A stretch of DNA of 64,000 nucleotides from Streptomyces sp. NBC_01689 (GTDB lineage Bacteria > Actinomycetota > Actinomycetes > Streptomycetales > Streptomycetaceae): NCBI RefSeq assembly GCF_036250675.1, contig NZ_CP109592.1, forward strand, positions 2,418,001 to 2,482,000, given 5' to 3'. The translations under genes were made by a program, and so were the position numbers. The notes below the pieces were generated by a model. That model was given only the letters and a program-made list of their open reading frames with translations. It made no database searches and had not been told where the DNA came from. Positions 1 through 8,114 of the stretch are shown one piece after another. Each line of letters starts with the position of its first letter. Within the stretch, counting starts at the first letter, position 1.

Positions 1-432
1 GAAGGCCTTCGGATCGGTGTTGCGGAAGGACTCGGTCCAGGTGGCACCGCCGTCGTCGGTGCGGAAGACCCGGGAGTCCTCGCCCTCGCCGATGGTCAGG
101 GCCACGGCGCGCCGTGCGTCGAACGCCTCGATGTCACGGAACTCGAGCGCCGCCGCGCCGGGCGGTGAGACGTCGCGCCAGTTCGCGCCGCCGTCCGTGG
201 TGCGCAGCACCGTGCCCTTCGAACCGGCCACCCAGGCGGTGTCCCGGCTGACGGCGGACAGTCCGCGGAACCGTACGTCGGTACCGCTGGCCTTGAGTTC
301 CCAGTGGGCGGTGCCTCCCGTTCCGTGTGCCTGTGCGGGCGCCGCCGCCGTCAGCGCGGCGGCGAACGCGGCCGCGCACAGTCCCACGGTGACCGTCCGA
401 CTCGTACGTCTCGACTTCCCCAAGGCCCTCAT
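1..432 (-). CDS. Secreted YCF48/BNR-type beta-propeller protein, 3' part cut off by the window edge
   Basis: The frame opens at an ATG (complement of 430-432) and runs without a stop off the left edge, so only about 144 N-terminal residues are visible. The first ~35 residues form a typical Sec signal peptide: a basic start (MRALGKSRRTSR), an Ala-rich hydrophobic core and an APAQA cleavage region. The mature part carries two copies of an RTTDGGANW / RTDDGGATW motif with an intervening WVAGSKGTVL strand, the signature of BNR/YCF48-like beta-propeller blades found in secreted oxidoreductase-like and glycosidase-like proteins. The exact function cannot be told from this fragment. It is divergent from ssgD. 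Confidence 0.75.
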   Translation of the reverse strand, partial: MRALGKSRRTSRTVTVGLCAAAFAAALTAAAPAQAHGTGGTAHWELKASGTDVRFRGLSAVSRDTAWVAGSKGTVLRTTDGGANWRDVSPPGAAALEFRDIEAFDARRAVALTIGEGEDSRVFRTDDGGATWTESFRNTDPKAF

Positions 433-698
433 GGCGGGCGAAGCTAGCCCACTCGCCCGGTACCGTCCAGATGGCCTCGGCGGGAACCCGGGGGCGCCGG
501 TTGGTGTCCTCTCCGGTATCGCGGGCACGCTGGGGACTGGAATGGATCATCACGGTCCCCCTCGGGGTGCCCGCGCGGGGGCTCGGTGACAGATGTCACT
601 CGGCTCCCAGGTGCACTGAACGGCTCGTTCTTCCGTCTCTTCAGGTGCCTGGTGTCATCCGCCCGAAGTTCGTCCAGCCGTCACAAGGGAGCAAGGCG

Positions 699-1115
699 TT
701 GTCCACCGTCATCGAGCAGCCCGTTGAGGCCCGTCTCGTCGCCGCCGCGCCGCGGATGCCGAGCATTCCCGCCACGCTCCACTACGACCGCAGCGATCCC
801 TTCGCCGTCCGGATGACCTTCCCGGCCCCGGCCACACTGGAGGGTGTGGAGGTGTGCTGGACGTTCTCGCGCGAACTGCTCACCTCCGGCCTGGAGGACG
901 CCGTGGGCCACGGCGACGTACGGGTCCGGCCGTACGGGTACGACCGCACCGTCCTGGAGTTCCACGCCCCCGAGGGCACCGCCGTGGTCCATGTGCGGTC
1001 GGGCGAGATGCGGCACTTCCTGCGGCGCACGACCGAACTGGTGCCCGTCGGGCACGAACATCTCCAGGTGGACCTGGACCACGACCTGGCGGAACTCATG
1101 CGCGGCACCTGCTGA
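699..1115 (+). CDS. ssgD: SsgA-like sporulation/cell division protein, probably SsgD
   Basis: A 138-residue protein of the SsgA-like (SALP) family, which is restricted to sporulating actinomycetes and helps control septum placement and peptidoglycan events. The family pattern is clear: LxYDRSDPFAVRMTF, then WTFSRELL, then GDVRVRPYG, and a C-terminal DLDHDLAELM. Translation is placed at TTG 699 because AAGGGAG lies 7 nt upstream and the conserved domain starts almost immediately after; the frame is open farther upstream, but that sequence is not family-like. The ssgD name rests on remembered neighbourhood similarity to S. coelicolor SCO6722 (an ABC-F gene and WhiB nearby), so the paralogue assignment is less sure than the family. 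Confidence 0.88.
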   Translation: MSTVIEQPVEARLVAAAPRMPSIPATLHYDRSDPFAVRMTFPAPATLEGVEVCWTFSRELLTSGLEDAVGHGDVRVRPYGYDRTVLEFHAPEGTAVVHVRSGEMRHFLRRTTELVPVGHEHLQVDLDHDLAELMRGTC

Positions 1116-1225
1116 GGCGGGACGCCGCCCCGCGCGGGTGCCGCCTCAGCCGGGCGCGCCCCGGTGCCCCCGCGGACGGCGACGCCCCGACCCCCCGCGA
1201 CGCCCCGACGGCACGGACCGGGACC

Positions 1226-1300
1226 ACGAGTACGAACACGAGCACAAGTACAAGCACCAGCACCAGCACCAGCACCAGCACCAGCACCAGCACCAGCACA
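1226..1300. repeat. CACCAG hexanucleotide tandem repeat
   Basis: Seven perfect CACCAG units occupy 1255-1296 and are preceded by degenerate hexamers (GAGTAC, GAACAC, GAGCAC, AAGTAC). The repeat lies in the 222-bp gap between the convergent ends of ssgD and the GPP34 gene. Just beyond it, GGCCAGGGTGCCGGTCAG is present twice in tandem, the second copy entering the GPP34 stop region. It looks like replication slippage in non-coding DNA and would be highly variable between strains. Confidence 0.85.
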
Positions 1301-1337
1301 GCCGGCCAGGGTGCCGGTCAGTCGGCCAGGGTGCCGG

Positions 1338-2018
1338 TCAGGCGCCCGACGACGCGCCCGCGGTGGCGGCCGCGGTGGCCGCCACGATCATCGCCGTACG
1401 CACCTCCTGGATGACCTTCTTCAGCGCCGGGGCCGCCGCTCCACTGCGTTCGGTGAGCTCCTCGATGCGCTCCTTGTGGAGCTTGCGGTCCTTGCCCGGC
1501 GCGAGGGTGCGCAGCTCGGCCGCCGCGGCCAGGGCGACGAGGGCCGCGTCCCGGTCGGAGACCTCCGCGACGGGCACGGGGCCGCGCAGGACCGCCCGCG
1601 CCTCCTCCCGCAGCGCGTCCACCGCCTCCACCCGCTCCAGCTGGTAGTCGACGGACGGGAAAAGCCCCAGTACCCGCTTCTTCCCGGCCCGTAGATACCC
1701 CTCGGCGGCGAGCTGCGCGCGGACCGCGTCGAGGGTGACGCGTGCCCGCAGGGTCACCCAGGTCTTCCACTTGCGCGGCCGGGACTCCTCGACGAGTTCC
1801 AGCAGCCCGTCGAGGGCGAGGTCACCCGTCCGGACGTCGACGTCCACCGGCGTGGCGATGCCGTCCACGTCGGCGAGCAGCCCGCGCTGGGCCAGTTCCG
1901 TGAGCGCGCCGGCCCGGACCAGATGGTGGAGGTGGGTCTCTCCGGTGACCTTGGGCCGTGTGGTGTCCCAGGACAGCAGGTAGAGCCGGGCGGGCAGCGA
2001 CAGCGGGCCGTTGGGCAC
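1338..2018 (-). CDS. GPP34 (GOLPH3/VPS74-like) family protein
   Basis: A 226-residue protein of the GPP34 family, named after the eukaryotic Golgi phosphoprotein GOLPH3, a phosphoinositide-binding adaptor. Streptomyces encode several paralogues and their role is not established. Recognisable features are the N-terminal LPARLYLLSWD helix, a GALTELAQRGLL helix, the basic GKKRVLGLFPSVDY segment and a long C-terminal helical region ending Ala-rich. I place the start at GTG (complement 2016-2018) because GAAGGAGC precedes it at good spacing and the family homology begins here; a longer frame reaching 2105 has a non-conserved N-terminus. It is convergent with ssgD. Confidence 0.85.
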   Translation of the reverse strand: MPNGPLSLPARLYLLSWDTTRPKVTGETHLHHLVRAGALTELAQRGLLADVDGIATPVDVDVRTGDLALDGLLELVEESRPRKWKTWVTLRARVTLDAVRAQLAAEGYLRAGKKRVLGLFPSVDYQLERVEAVDALREEARAVLRGPVPVAEVSDRDAALVALAAAAELRTLAPGKDRKLHKERIEELTERSGAAAPALKKVIQEVRTAMIVAATAAATAGASSGA

Positions 2019-2326
2019 GGTGGCTCCTTCGGGGGGACGGGCGGCGACGCGGGTCGGCCACGTTAATGCGTTGACAGCCCTCATACCCGTTCCTACCGTG
2101 TACATCGGTTCTGTTGCCGTCGAACGGAGAAGGACGTTGCTCTACTGAGGTCGGATGACACCGCTCCCCACGACCCGCCGTTCCCGGCCGGTCCGTGTGT
2201 GGCGTGCGACCTCGGTGCATGAGCACCCTTCCGTCACGGGACTTCCCTCTCTCCCTCCGGTCCGCCGTCGCCCAGCGGTGTCTCACACGCGTTGCCGTTG
2301 ACCCTTTCAAGCAACCGCGAGGCCCC

Positions 2327-3952
2327 ATGTCTGCATCCATCACCTGTACCTCCCTCTCCTTCGCCTGGCCGGACGGCAGCACCGTCTTCGACGGTCTCCG
2401 GGTCGCCTTCGGCCCCGGCAGGACCGGACTCGTCGGCGTCAACGGATCGGGGAAGACGACCCTGTTGAAGCTGATCGCGGGGGAACTCACCCCGGCCGAC
2501 GGCACGGTGCGGGTCGCCGGCGAGGTCGGCTACCTCCCGCAGAACGTCACGCTCGACACCGGCCTCAGGGTCGACGCGGCGCTCGGTGTCGCCGCCACCC
2601 GCGCCGCGCTGCACGCCATCGAGGCGGGCGACGCGTCCGCGGAACACTTCGAGGCCGTCGGTGACGACTGGGACGTCGAGGAGCGCGCGCTCGCGACGCT
2701 CGGCGAACTCGGTCTCGGCCACATCGGCCTGGACCGCACCATCGGCGAGGTGTCGGGCGGCGAGTCGGTCCTGCTGCGGCTGGCCGCGCTCCTGCTGCGC
2801 CGGCCCGACGTGCTCCTGCTGGACGAACCCACCAACAACCTCGACCTGTACGCGCGGCACCGGCTGTACGCGGCCGTCGAGGCCTGGTCCGGGGTCATGG
2901 TCGTGGTCAGCCACGACCGTGAGCTGCTGGACCTGGTGGACCAGATCGCCGATCTGCGCTCCGGCGAGGTCTCCTGGTTCGGCGGCAACTTCTCCGCGTA
3001 CGAGGAGGCGCTGGCCGACGAGCAGGAGGCGGCCGAGCGCATGGTGCGCGTCGCCGAGGCCGATCTGCGCAAACAGAAGCGCGAGCTGGTCGACGCGCAG
3101 GTCAAACTGGCCCGCCGCAAGCGGTACGGCCAGAAGATGAACGACCAGAAGCGGGAGCCGAAGATCGTCATGGGGGCACGCAAGCGGGCCGCCCAGGAGT
3201 CCGCGGGCAAGCACCGCATCATGCACGAGGAACGGCTCACCGAGGCGCGGGAACGGCTCGACGACGCGGTGGAGGCGGTCCGTGACGACGACGAGATCCG
3301 CGTCGACCTGGCGTACACGGCGGTGCCGCCGGGCCGCACCGTCCTCACGCTGGAGAAGCTGGAGCTGAGATACGGCGGGTGGGTGCACGGCCTGTTCGAG
3401 CTGCGCGGACCCGAGCGGATCGCGCTGATCGGGCGCAACGGCGCGGGCAAGACCACGCTGCTGCGGACGATCGCCGGGGAACTGCCCCCGGTGTCCGGAG
3501 AGGCCCGGACCCATGTGCCGACCCGGTTCCTGCCCCAGCGGCTCGACGTCCTCGACGACGGGCTGACGGTCGCCGAGAACGTGGCCCGCTTCGCGCCGGA
3601 CGCCACCAACAACCGGATCCGGGCGCGGCTGGCCCGCTTCCTCTTCAAGGGGGCGCGGGCCGACCAGCCCGCGGGGACCCTCTCCGGCGGCGAACGCTTC
3701 CGTGCGGCGCTGGCGGCGCTGATGCTGGCCGATCCCGCGCCGCAGCTCCTGATGCTCGACGAGCCGACGAACAACCTCGACATGGCGAGCGTCCGGCAGC
3801 TCACCACGGCCCTGGACTCGTACGAGGGCGCGCTGATCGTCGCCGGCCACGACGTGCCGTTCCTGGAGTCGATCGGAATCACACGCTGGCTGGTGCTGGA
3901 AGGAGGAGAACTGAAAGAAACCACGCCGGAAGCTGTCGGGTATCCCGCATAG
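2327..3952 (+). CDS. ABC-F family ATPase (ribosome-associated type)
   Basis: A 541-residue protein with two ABC ATPase domains in one chain and no membrane segments, the arrangement of ABC-F proteins. These act on ribosomes in translation control or antibiotic protection rather than in transport. Domain 1 has Walker A GVNGSGKTT (about 37-45), signature VSGGE and Walker B LLLDEPTNNLDL. A charged linker of about 90 residues (RKQKRELVDAQ...) follows. Domain 2 has GRNGAGKTT (about 369), LSGGE and MLDEPTNNLDM. Start ATG 2327 places the first ABC strand right after the N-terminus; a 44-codon in-frame upstream extension is unlikely. No antibiotic cluster lies nearby, so a housekeeping role is as likely as resistance. 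Confidence 0.92.
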   Translation: MSASITCTSLSFAWPDGSTVFDGLRVAFGPGRTGLVGVNGSGKTTLLKLIAGELTPADGTVRVAGEVGYLPQNVTLDTGLRVDAALGVAATRAALHAIEAGDASAEHFEAVGDDWDVEERALATLGELGLGHIGLDRTIGEVSGGESVLLRLAALLLRRPDVLLLDEPTNNLDLYARHRLYAAVEAWSGVMVVVSHDRELLDLVDQIADLRSGEVSWFGGNFSAYEEALADEQEAAERMVRVAEADLRKQKRELVDAQVKLARRKRYGQKMNDQKREPKIVMGARKRAAQESAGKHRIMHEERLTEARERLDDAVEAVRDDDEIRVDLAYTAVPPGRTVLTLEKLELRYGGWVHGLFELRGPERIALIGRNGAGKTTLLRTIAGELPPVSGEARTHVPTRFLPQRLDVLDDGLTVAENVARFAPDATNNRIRARLARFLFKGARADQPAGTLSGGERFRAALAALMLADPAPQLLMLDEPTNNLDMASVRQLTTALDSYEGALIVAGHDVPFLESIGITRWLVLEGGELKETTPEAVGYPA

Positions 3953-4144
3953 CGGGGACCCGCGGGGCTGGCTAACGTCGGTCGGAACGCGGGGGTCGCC
4001 CGGCACCGGTCCCGGAACTCCGGGGCCGGCCGGCGGCCTCCTGTCATCGGGCCCGGGCCGCGTCGCGTCCGGCGGGGGCTGTTGCGCACGCGAACGGCGC
4101 TGCATGATGTGCGCCGACGCACCCTGCCGATTCGGAGACCGCAC

Positions 4145-4921
4145 GTGCCCAGCCAGAAAGCACTCATCCGCAGACCCGGCCCCCGCCTCGCCGAGGGCCT
4201 CGTGACGCACATCGAGCGCGAGAAGGTGGACGTCGACCTGGCGCTCGAACAGTGGGAGGCCTACGCGGGGGCCCTGCGGACGCACGGCTGGGACACCGTC
4301 GAGGTGGAACCGGCCGACGACTGTCCCGACTCGGTGTTCGTGGAGGACGCCGTCGTCGTCTTCCGCAACGTCGCGCTGATCACCCGCCCGGGCGCCGAGT
4401 CCCGGCGTGGCGAGACCGCCGGGGTGGAGGAGGCCGTGGCCCGGCTGGGCTGCTCGGTGAACTGGATCTGGGAGCCCGGCACCCTGGACGGCGGCGACGT
4501 CCTCAAGGTCGCCGACACGGTCTACGTCGGCCTCGGCGGACGCACCAACGCGGCCGGGGTCCAACAGCTGCGCGCGGCTCTCGAACCGCTCGGGGCGCGG
4601 GTCGTCCCCGTGCCCGTGAGCAAGGTGCTCCATCTGAAGTCGGCCGTCACGGCACTGCCCGACGGCACGGTGATCGGTCACGAACCGCTGGTGGACACCC
4701 CGTCGCTGTTCCCGCGCTTCCTGCCGGTGCCGGAGGAGTCCGGTGCGCACGTCGTGCTGCTCGGCGGCGAGAAGCTGCTGATGGCGGCGAGCGCCCCGAA
4801 GACCGCCGAACTGCTCGCGGGCCTCGGCCACGAGCCGGTCCTCGTGGACATCGGCGAGTTCGAGAAGCTCGAGGGCTGTGTGACCTGTCTCTCGGTGAGA
4901 CTCCGGGAGTTGTACATCTGA
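4145..4921 (+). CDS. ddaH: N(G),N(G)-dimethylarginine dimethylaminohydrolase (dimethylargininase)
   Basis: A 258-residue enzyme of the arginine deiminase/amidinotransferase superfamily. DDAH hydrolyses N-omega-methylated arginines to citrulline and methylamines. Sequence support: the RRPG substrate-binding start, PDSVFVEDA, PGTLDGGDVL, the catalytic histidine region VLHLKSAVTAL, and a C-terminal catalytic cysteine in GCVTCLSVRL (Cys248 with this start). Start GTG 4145 is chosen because the conserved SQKALIRRPG segment follows directly; the frame is open for 21 more codons upstream. It stands as a single gene 190 bp after the ABC-F gene. A role in recycling methylarginine from protein turnover is inferred. 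Confidence 0.9.
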   Translation: MPSQKALIRRPGPRLAEGLVTHIEREKVDVDLALEQWEAYAGALRTHGWDTVEVEPADDCPDSVFVEDAVVVFRNVALITRPGAESRRGETAGVEEAVARLGCSVNWIWEPGTLDGGDVLKVADTVYVGLGGRTNAAGVQQLRAALEPLGARVVPVPVSKVLHLKSAVTALPDGTVIGHEPLVDTPSLFPRFLPVPEESGAHVVLLGGEKLLMAASAPKTAELLAGLGHEPVLVDIGEFEKLEGCVTCLSVRLRELYI

Positions 4922-5264
4922 CCGAGTGAGCGACTCACCCGTTCGGCTCCGGGACCTGCGAGGCAGAGGCGGGCCGGCCTGGTACCGGAACGCGCCCGGG
5001 AGACCGGGCACCGCCTGGCGGACCCCGTGATCAGGCACTCTTTACAGCACACTTAACCTACGGTTTCGTAACCTACGGATACGTAGCCTACGATGCCGTA
5101 GGTTCCGCGTCCGCCCCCATCGTTCGTCCGTTCGTCCGCTCAGCCACACGTCCGGTCGTCCGTGCCGTCATCCGTCCCAGCAGTTCGCCCCGCTCTCGCA
5201 GTTCGCTCAGCTCGCCCTGTAATGCGCTGTTCGCTCAGTACTTTCACGTCCCCCTGGAGCACCC
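4922..5264. other. Intergenic region, probable desaturase promoter
   Basis: This 343-bp stretch contains no credible gene. Its outstanding content is the 50-bp repeat block at 5055-5104, listed separately, followed by low-complexity CGTCCGTTCGTCC-type sequence. A GGAG-like site (CTGGAGCACCC) immediately precedes the desaturase GTG start. Confidence 0.6.
5055..5104. promoter_or_regulatory. 15-bp tandem operator array upstream of the desaturase
   Basis: AACCTACGG begins at 5055 and again at 5070, with a degenerate copy (AGCCTACGA) at 5085, an exact 15-bp period. The block ends with CCGTAGGTT at 5096-5104, the inverse of the first copy. Each period therefore reads CCTACG-N5-CGTA, a partial dyad. 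Arrays like this are typical of TetR-family operators at lipid and alkane genes, and a fatty-acid-responsive repressor encoded elsewhere is the natural inference. It sits about 160 bp before the desaturase start. Confidence 0.7.
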
Positions 5265-6242
5265 GTGACGATTACTTCTCCCCACCTCGGCAGCCCGTCC
5301 GCCGCCTGGACCGACGCTCGGCTGCTGTACGCGCTGGAGGAAGTGGTCGAAACCGAGCTCAACCGCCACCTCAAGGTGGCCAAGGACTGGATGCCGCACG
5401 AGTACGTGCCGTGGAGCGACGCGCGCAACTTCCCCGGCCAGTTCGAGGGCGGCGAGGCCTGGGGCAAGGAGCAGTCGAAGGTCACGGAGATCGGCCGGAT
5501 CGCGCTGGTCGTCAACCTCCTCACCGAGGACAACCTGCCGAGCTACCACCACGAGATCGCGACGCTCTTCGGCCGTGACGGCGCCTGGGGCACCTGGGTG
5601 CACCGCTGGACCGCGGAGGAGGGCCGGCACGGCATCGTGATGCGCGACTACCTGCTCGCCTCGCGCGCCGTGGACCCGGACAAGCTCGAAGCGTTCCGCA
5701 TGCAGCACATGAGCGAGGGCTTCGAGTCGGACAACCGCCACTCGATGCTGCACTCGGTCGCGTACGTCGCCTTCCAGGAACTCGCCACCCGCATCTCGCA
5801 CCGCAACACCGGCCACCAGTCGGGCGACCCGGCCTGCGACCGGATGCTGGCGCGCATCGCGACCGACGAGAACCTGCACATGGTGTTCTACCGGAACCTG
5901 CTCAAGGCCGCCTTCGAACTGGCCCCCGACCTGACCATGTCGGCCGTCCGCGACGTCGTCGTCAACTTCCGGATGCCCGGCCACGGGATGCCCGGCTTCG
6001 AGCGGGCCGCCGCCCAGATGGCCATCGGCGAGGTCTACAACATGCGTATCCACCACGACGACGTGATGCAGCCGGTGCTGCGCCACCTCAAGGTCCTGGA
6101 GATGGACGGCCTCGGCCCCGAGGGCCTGCAAGCCCAGGAGGAGCTCGGCTTCTTCATGCGCGGCCTGGACGCGGAGGCCTCGAAGTTCGACGAGAAGCTC
6201 GCCGCGCGCAAGGTGCGGATGGCCGCACGCGCCGCCGGCTGA
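5265..6242 (+). CDS. Acyl-[acyl-carrier-protein] desaturase (diiron, DesA type)
   Basis: A 325-residue soluble acyl-ACP desaturase, which introduces a cis double bond into acyl chains using a carboxylate-bridged diiron centre, O2 and ferredoxin. The two EXXH-type iron motifs are visible as EEGRH (in WTAEEGRHG) and DENLH (in ATDENLHM), with the partner glutamates in EEVVETEL and LLTEDNLPSYHHE. The length matches actinobacterial DesA1/DesA2-type proteins. The start is GTG 5265, preceded by CTGGAGCACCC. Unlike membrane desaturases it has no transmembrane helices. It appears monocistronic, and the repeat array upstream suggests tight control, probably in membrane fluidity adjustment. Confidence 0.92.
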   Translation: MTITSPHLGSPSAAWTDARLLYALEEVVETELNRHLKVAKDWMPHEYVPWSDARNFPGQFEGGEAWGKEQSKVTEIGRIALVVNLLTEDNLPSYHHEIATLFGRDGAWGTWVHRWTAEEGRHGIVMRDYLLASRAVDPDKLEAFRMQHMSEGFESDNRHSMLHSVAYVAFQELATRISHRNTGHQSGDPACDRMLARIATDENLHMVFYRNLLKAAFELAPDLTMSAVRDVVVNFRMPGHGMPGFERAAAQMAIGEVYNMRIHHDDVMQPVLRHLKVLEMDGLGPEGLQAQEELGFFMRGLDAEASKFDEKLAARKVRMAARAAG

Positions 6243-6571
6243 CCCGCCCCGCCCGCACTCCGCCGGGGCGCCGGGGCCCTCCCCGCACGTACTCCCCGCT
6301 CCACCGCCGTCATCCGGTCCGACGCCGCGTCCCGCGCGCCGGCAACCGGGTGGCGGCGCGGTGCTTCCGGCCACCGGGTTTCCCGGCCACCGGTTTCCCC
6401 GGCCACCGGGTTTCCCGGCCACCCGACCGAATCGGCGGTGGCCTCCTGGCCGTACATGAAGCGCCACCACCAACTCGCCACCAGCGCCGTGGACACGGCG
6501 GCCGTGGTCGCCCCGGGCGACCAGGCGGTCGGCGCGGGTCGGAGACCGGACGGGTGAGGAAGGGCGCCCGG
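6243..6571. other. Intergenic region between convergent desaturase and WhiB genes
   Basis: No convincing gene was found in these 329 bp. The notable content is a degenerate 15-16 bp tandem repeat at 6367-6424. The remainder is GC-rich and unremarkable. Confidence 0.5.
6367..6424. repeat. CCGGCCACCGGGTTTC tandem repeat
   Basis: About three and a half copies of a 15-16 bp unit, CCGGCCACCGGGTTTC, run head to tail with single-base length differences between copies. Each unit contains the small palindrome CCGGCCACCGG, so the array could form alternative hairpins at the 3' ends of the two convergent genes. Confidence 0.75.
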
Positions 6572-6820
6572 TCAGTGCCGGTCCGCGCGCCGGAGGCTGA
6601 GCCGTTCCTTCTCGGAGAGGCCGCCCCAGACGCCGAACCGCTCGTCGTTGTCCAGCGCGTATTCGAGGCAGGCCGGGCGCATCTCGCACATGCCGCAGAT
6701 GCGCTTCGCCTCACGCACCGAGCTGCCCGGTTCGGGAAAGAAGAACTCTGCCCCGGTCTGCGCGCACAGCGCCTGCTCCTGCCAGTCGGAGTCGGCCGGG
6801 ATGATGGTGTCGGTGTGCAT
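6572..6820 (-). CDS. WhiB-like iron-sulfur transcription regulator
   Basis: An 82-residue Wbl protein. These small [4Fe-4S] proteins bind the sigma-70 region 4 of the primary sigma factor and act as redox/NO-sensitive transcription regulators of development and metabolism. Four conserved cysteines are at 19, 42, 45 and 51 (pattern C-X22-C-X2-C-X5-C), followed by the GVWGGLSEKER motif and a basic C-terminus (RLSLRRADRH). Start ATG (complement 6818-6820) gives the usual length; a longer frame has an unrelated N-terminus. It is divergent from the VOC gene. The corresponding S. coelicolor locus is, from memory, SCO6715. Its regulon is unknown. Confidence 0.93.
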   Translation of the reverse strand: MHTDTIIPADSDWQEQALCAQTGAEFFFPEPGSSVREAKRICGMCEMRPACLEYALDNDERFGVWGGLSEKERLSLRRADRH

Positions 6821-7098
6821 GCCGAAGAGCGTGCCCGGTATCGAAAAACGTTCGATCAACGCCGGATCAACGCCGCGTTCCGAGCGCTCCGCCGGCCCGA
6901 TGATGCTCCCTCCGACCGCAGCGGGCACGGCGGCGCGCGGGCGGCACGGGAACTGGACACACATGCCCTCTCACCCGTGGTGACCGGCGCGGCCGTCCGC
7001 GCCGAAGCCGGTGTCGGCCCGCGTCCCGGCGACGATTGTCAGTGGGCGGTGCAAGACTCGGCGGAGCAGACAACGGGACCCTTCAAAGGAGGGCACTC

Positions 7099-7890
7099 AT
7101 GCTCACCACCCGCTTTGTTTCCGGCGCTCCGAACTGGCTCGACATCGGCACGCCCGACATCGAGGGCGCCACTTCCTTCTACGGAGGCCTCTTCGACTGG
7201 CAGTTCCAGTCCGCGGGGCCCGACGCCGGCGGTTACGGCTTCTTCCAGCTCGCAGGGAAGACCGTCGCGGGCGGCATGCAGACCACCTCCGAACAGGGCC
7301 CGCCCTCCTGGACGGTGTACTTCCAGACCCCCGACGCGGAGGCCACCACCAAGGCGGCCGAGCAGGTCGGCGGCAGCGCGGTCTTCCCGCCCATGGACGT
7401 CATGGGCGAGGGCCGCATGGCGATCCTCACCGACCGGGCGGGCGTGCCCTTCGGGCTCTGGGAGCCGGCCCGGACCAAGGGCGTCGACGTCGCGGGCGAC
7501 CCCGGCTCGCTGTGCTGGGTCGAGCTCTACACCCCGGACGTCGCCGCGGCCGCCGCGTTCTACAACTCCGTGTTCGGCTGGGAGACCTCGGCCGCGCCGT
7601 TCCCCGGCGGCACGTACACCTGCGTCAACCCGGCCGGGACCGAGGAGACGGACATGTTCGGCGGCGTGGTGGCGCTGGCCGACGACCCGGCCGAGGCCGC
7701 GTCCGGCGCGTACTGGCTGCCGTACTTCGAGGTGGCCGACACGGACGCGACCGTCGCCAGGGCGCAGGAGCTGGGCGGCACGGTCCGGATGCCCGCCACG
7801 GACCTGGAGGGCGTCGGCCGCATGGCCAAGCTCACCGACCCGTACGGGGCGCGCTTCGCGGTCATCAAGAGCGCCCCGCGCCCGAGCTGA
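7099..7890 (+). CDS. VOC family protein with two glyoxalase-like domains
   Basis: A 263-residue protein made of two vicinal-oxygen-chelate domains in tandem. Residues ~10-125 start with PNWLDIGTPDIEGATSFYGGLFDW and ~135-260 with LCWVELYTPDVAAAAAFYNSVFGW. Each has the beta-alpha-beta-beta-beta arrangement and ends in a LTDRAGVPFGLWEP / LTDPYGARFAVI strand. Such proteins are widespread in Streptomyces; family members include antibiotic-binding proteins, dioxygenases and hydroxylases, and the substrate cannot be deduced. AAAGGAGGG lies just upstream of ATG 7099, a very strong ribosome binding site suggesting high expression. Confidence 0.88.
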   Translation: MLTTRFVSGAPNWLDIGTPDIEGATSFYGGLFDWQFQSAGPDAGGYGFFQLAGKTVAGGMQTTSEQGPPSWTVYFQTPDAEATTKAAEQVGGSAVFPPMDVMGEGRMAILTDRAGVPFGLWEPARTKGVDVAGDPGSLCWVELYTPDVAAAAAFYNSVFGWETSAAPFPGGTYTCVNPAGTEETDMFGGVVALADDPAEAASGAYWLPYFEVADTDATVARAQELGGTVRMPATDLEGVGRMAKLTDPYGARFAVIKSAPRPS

Positions 7891-8061
7891 CCCCGACGCG
7901 GCGACGCGGCGACGTCAAGGGGTGCCAGGGCCGGCCGACCCCACCGGCCGGTCCGGCCGGTCCGGCCCGACGCCGGTCCCGGTACTCCCGCGCGCCGGAC
8001 CCGTGTCCCGCGTACGCCCGAACCGGCCGGTACCGCAGGCCGGACCGGGTGCTCCCGCACA

Positions 8062-8088
8062 CGGGCGGACCCCGCCAGGGTCCGCCCG
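8062..8088. terminator. Bidirectional hairpin terminator between VOC and lacI genes
   Basis: A perfect 11-bp stem (CGGGCGGACCC / GGGTCCGCCCG) with a CGCCA loop lies between the convergent VOC and LacI genes. There is no strong T tract, which is usual in Streptomyces. Confidence 0.65.
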
Positions 8089-8114
8089 ATCCCGTCCCGT
8101 GCCCCCGGTTTTGG

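Noticed and set aside
1096..1299. A Leu-Val repeat protein or a His-Gln repeat protein encoded by the CACCAG array
   Set aside because: It is a direct product of the hexamer repeat in any frame, lies between convergent genes and has no supported start site.
2234..5038. A 934-codon open frame on the minus strand across the ABC-F and dimethylargininase genes
   Set aside because: It is antisense to two clear genes with intact motifs. In DNA this GC-rich, stop codons are rare in the mirrored frame, and the translation (Arg/Asp/His/Val-rich) shows no domain.
6425..6571. A protein-like minus-strand stretch (STALVASWWWRFMYGQEATADS) just downstream of the WhiB stop and in the same frame
   Set aside because: It continues into the tandem repeat and antisense to the desaturase without a stop, and has no ribosome binding site. 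A small gene cannot be excluded, but it is not supported.
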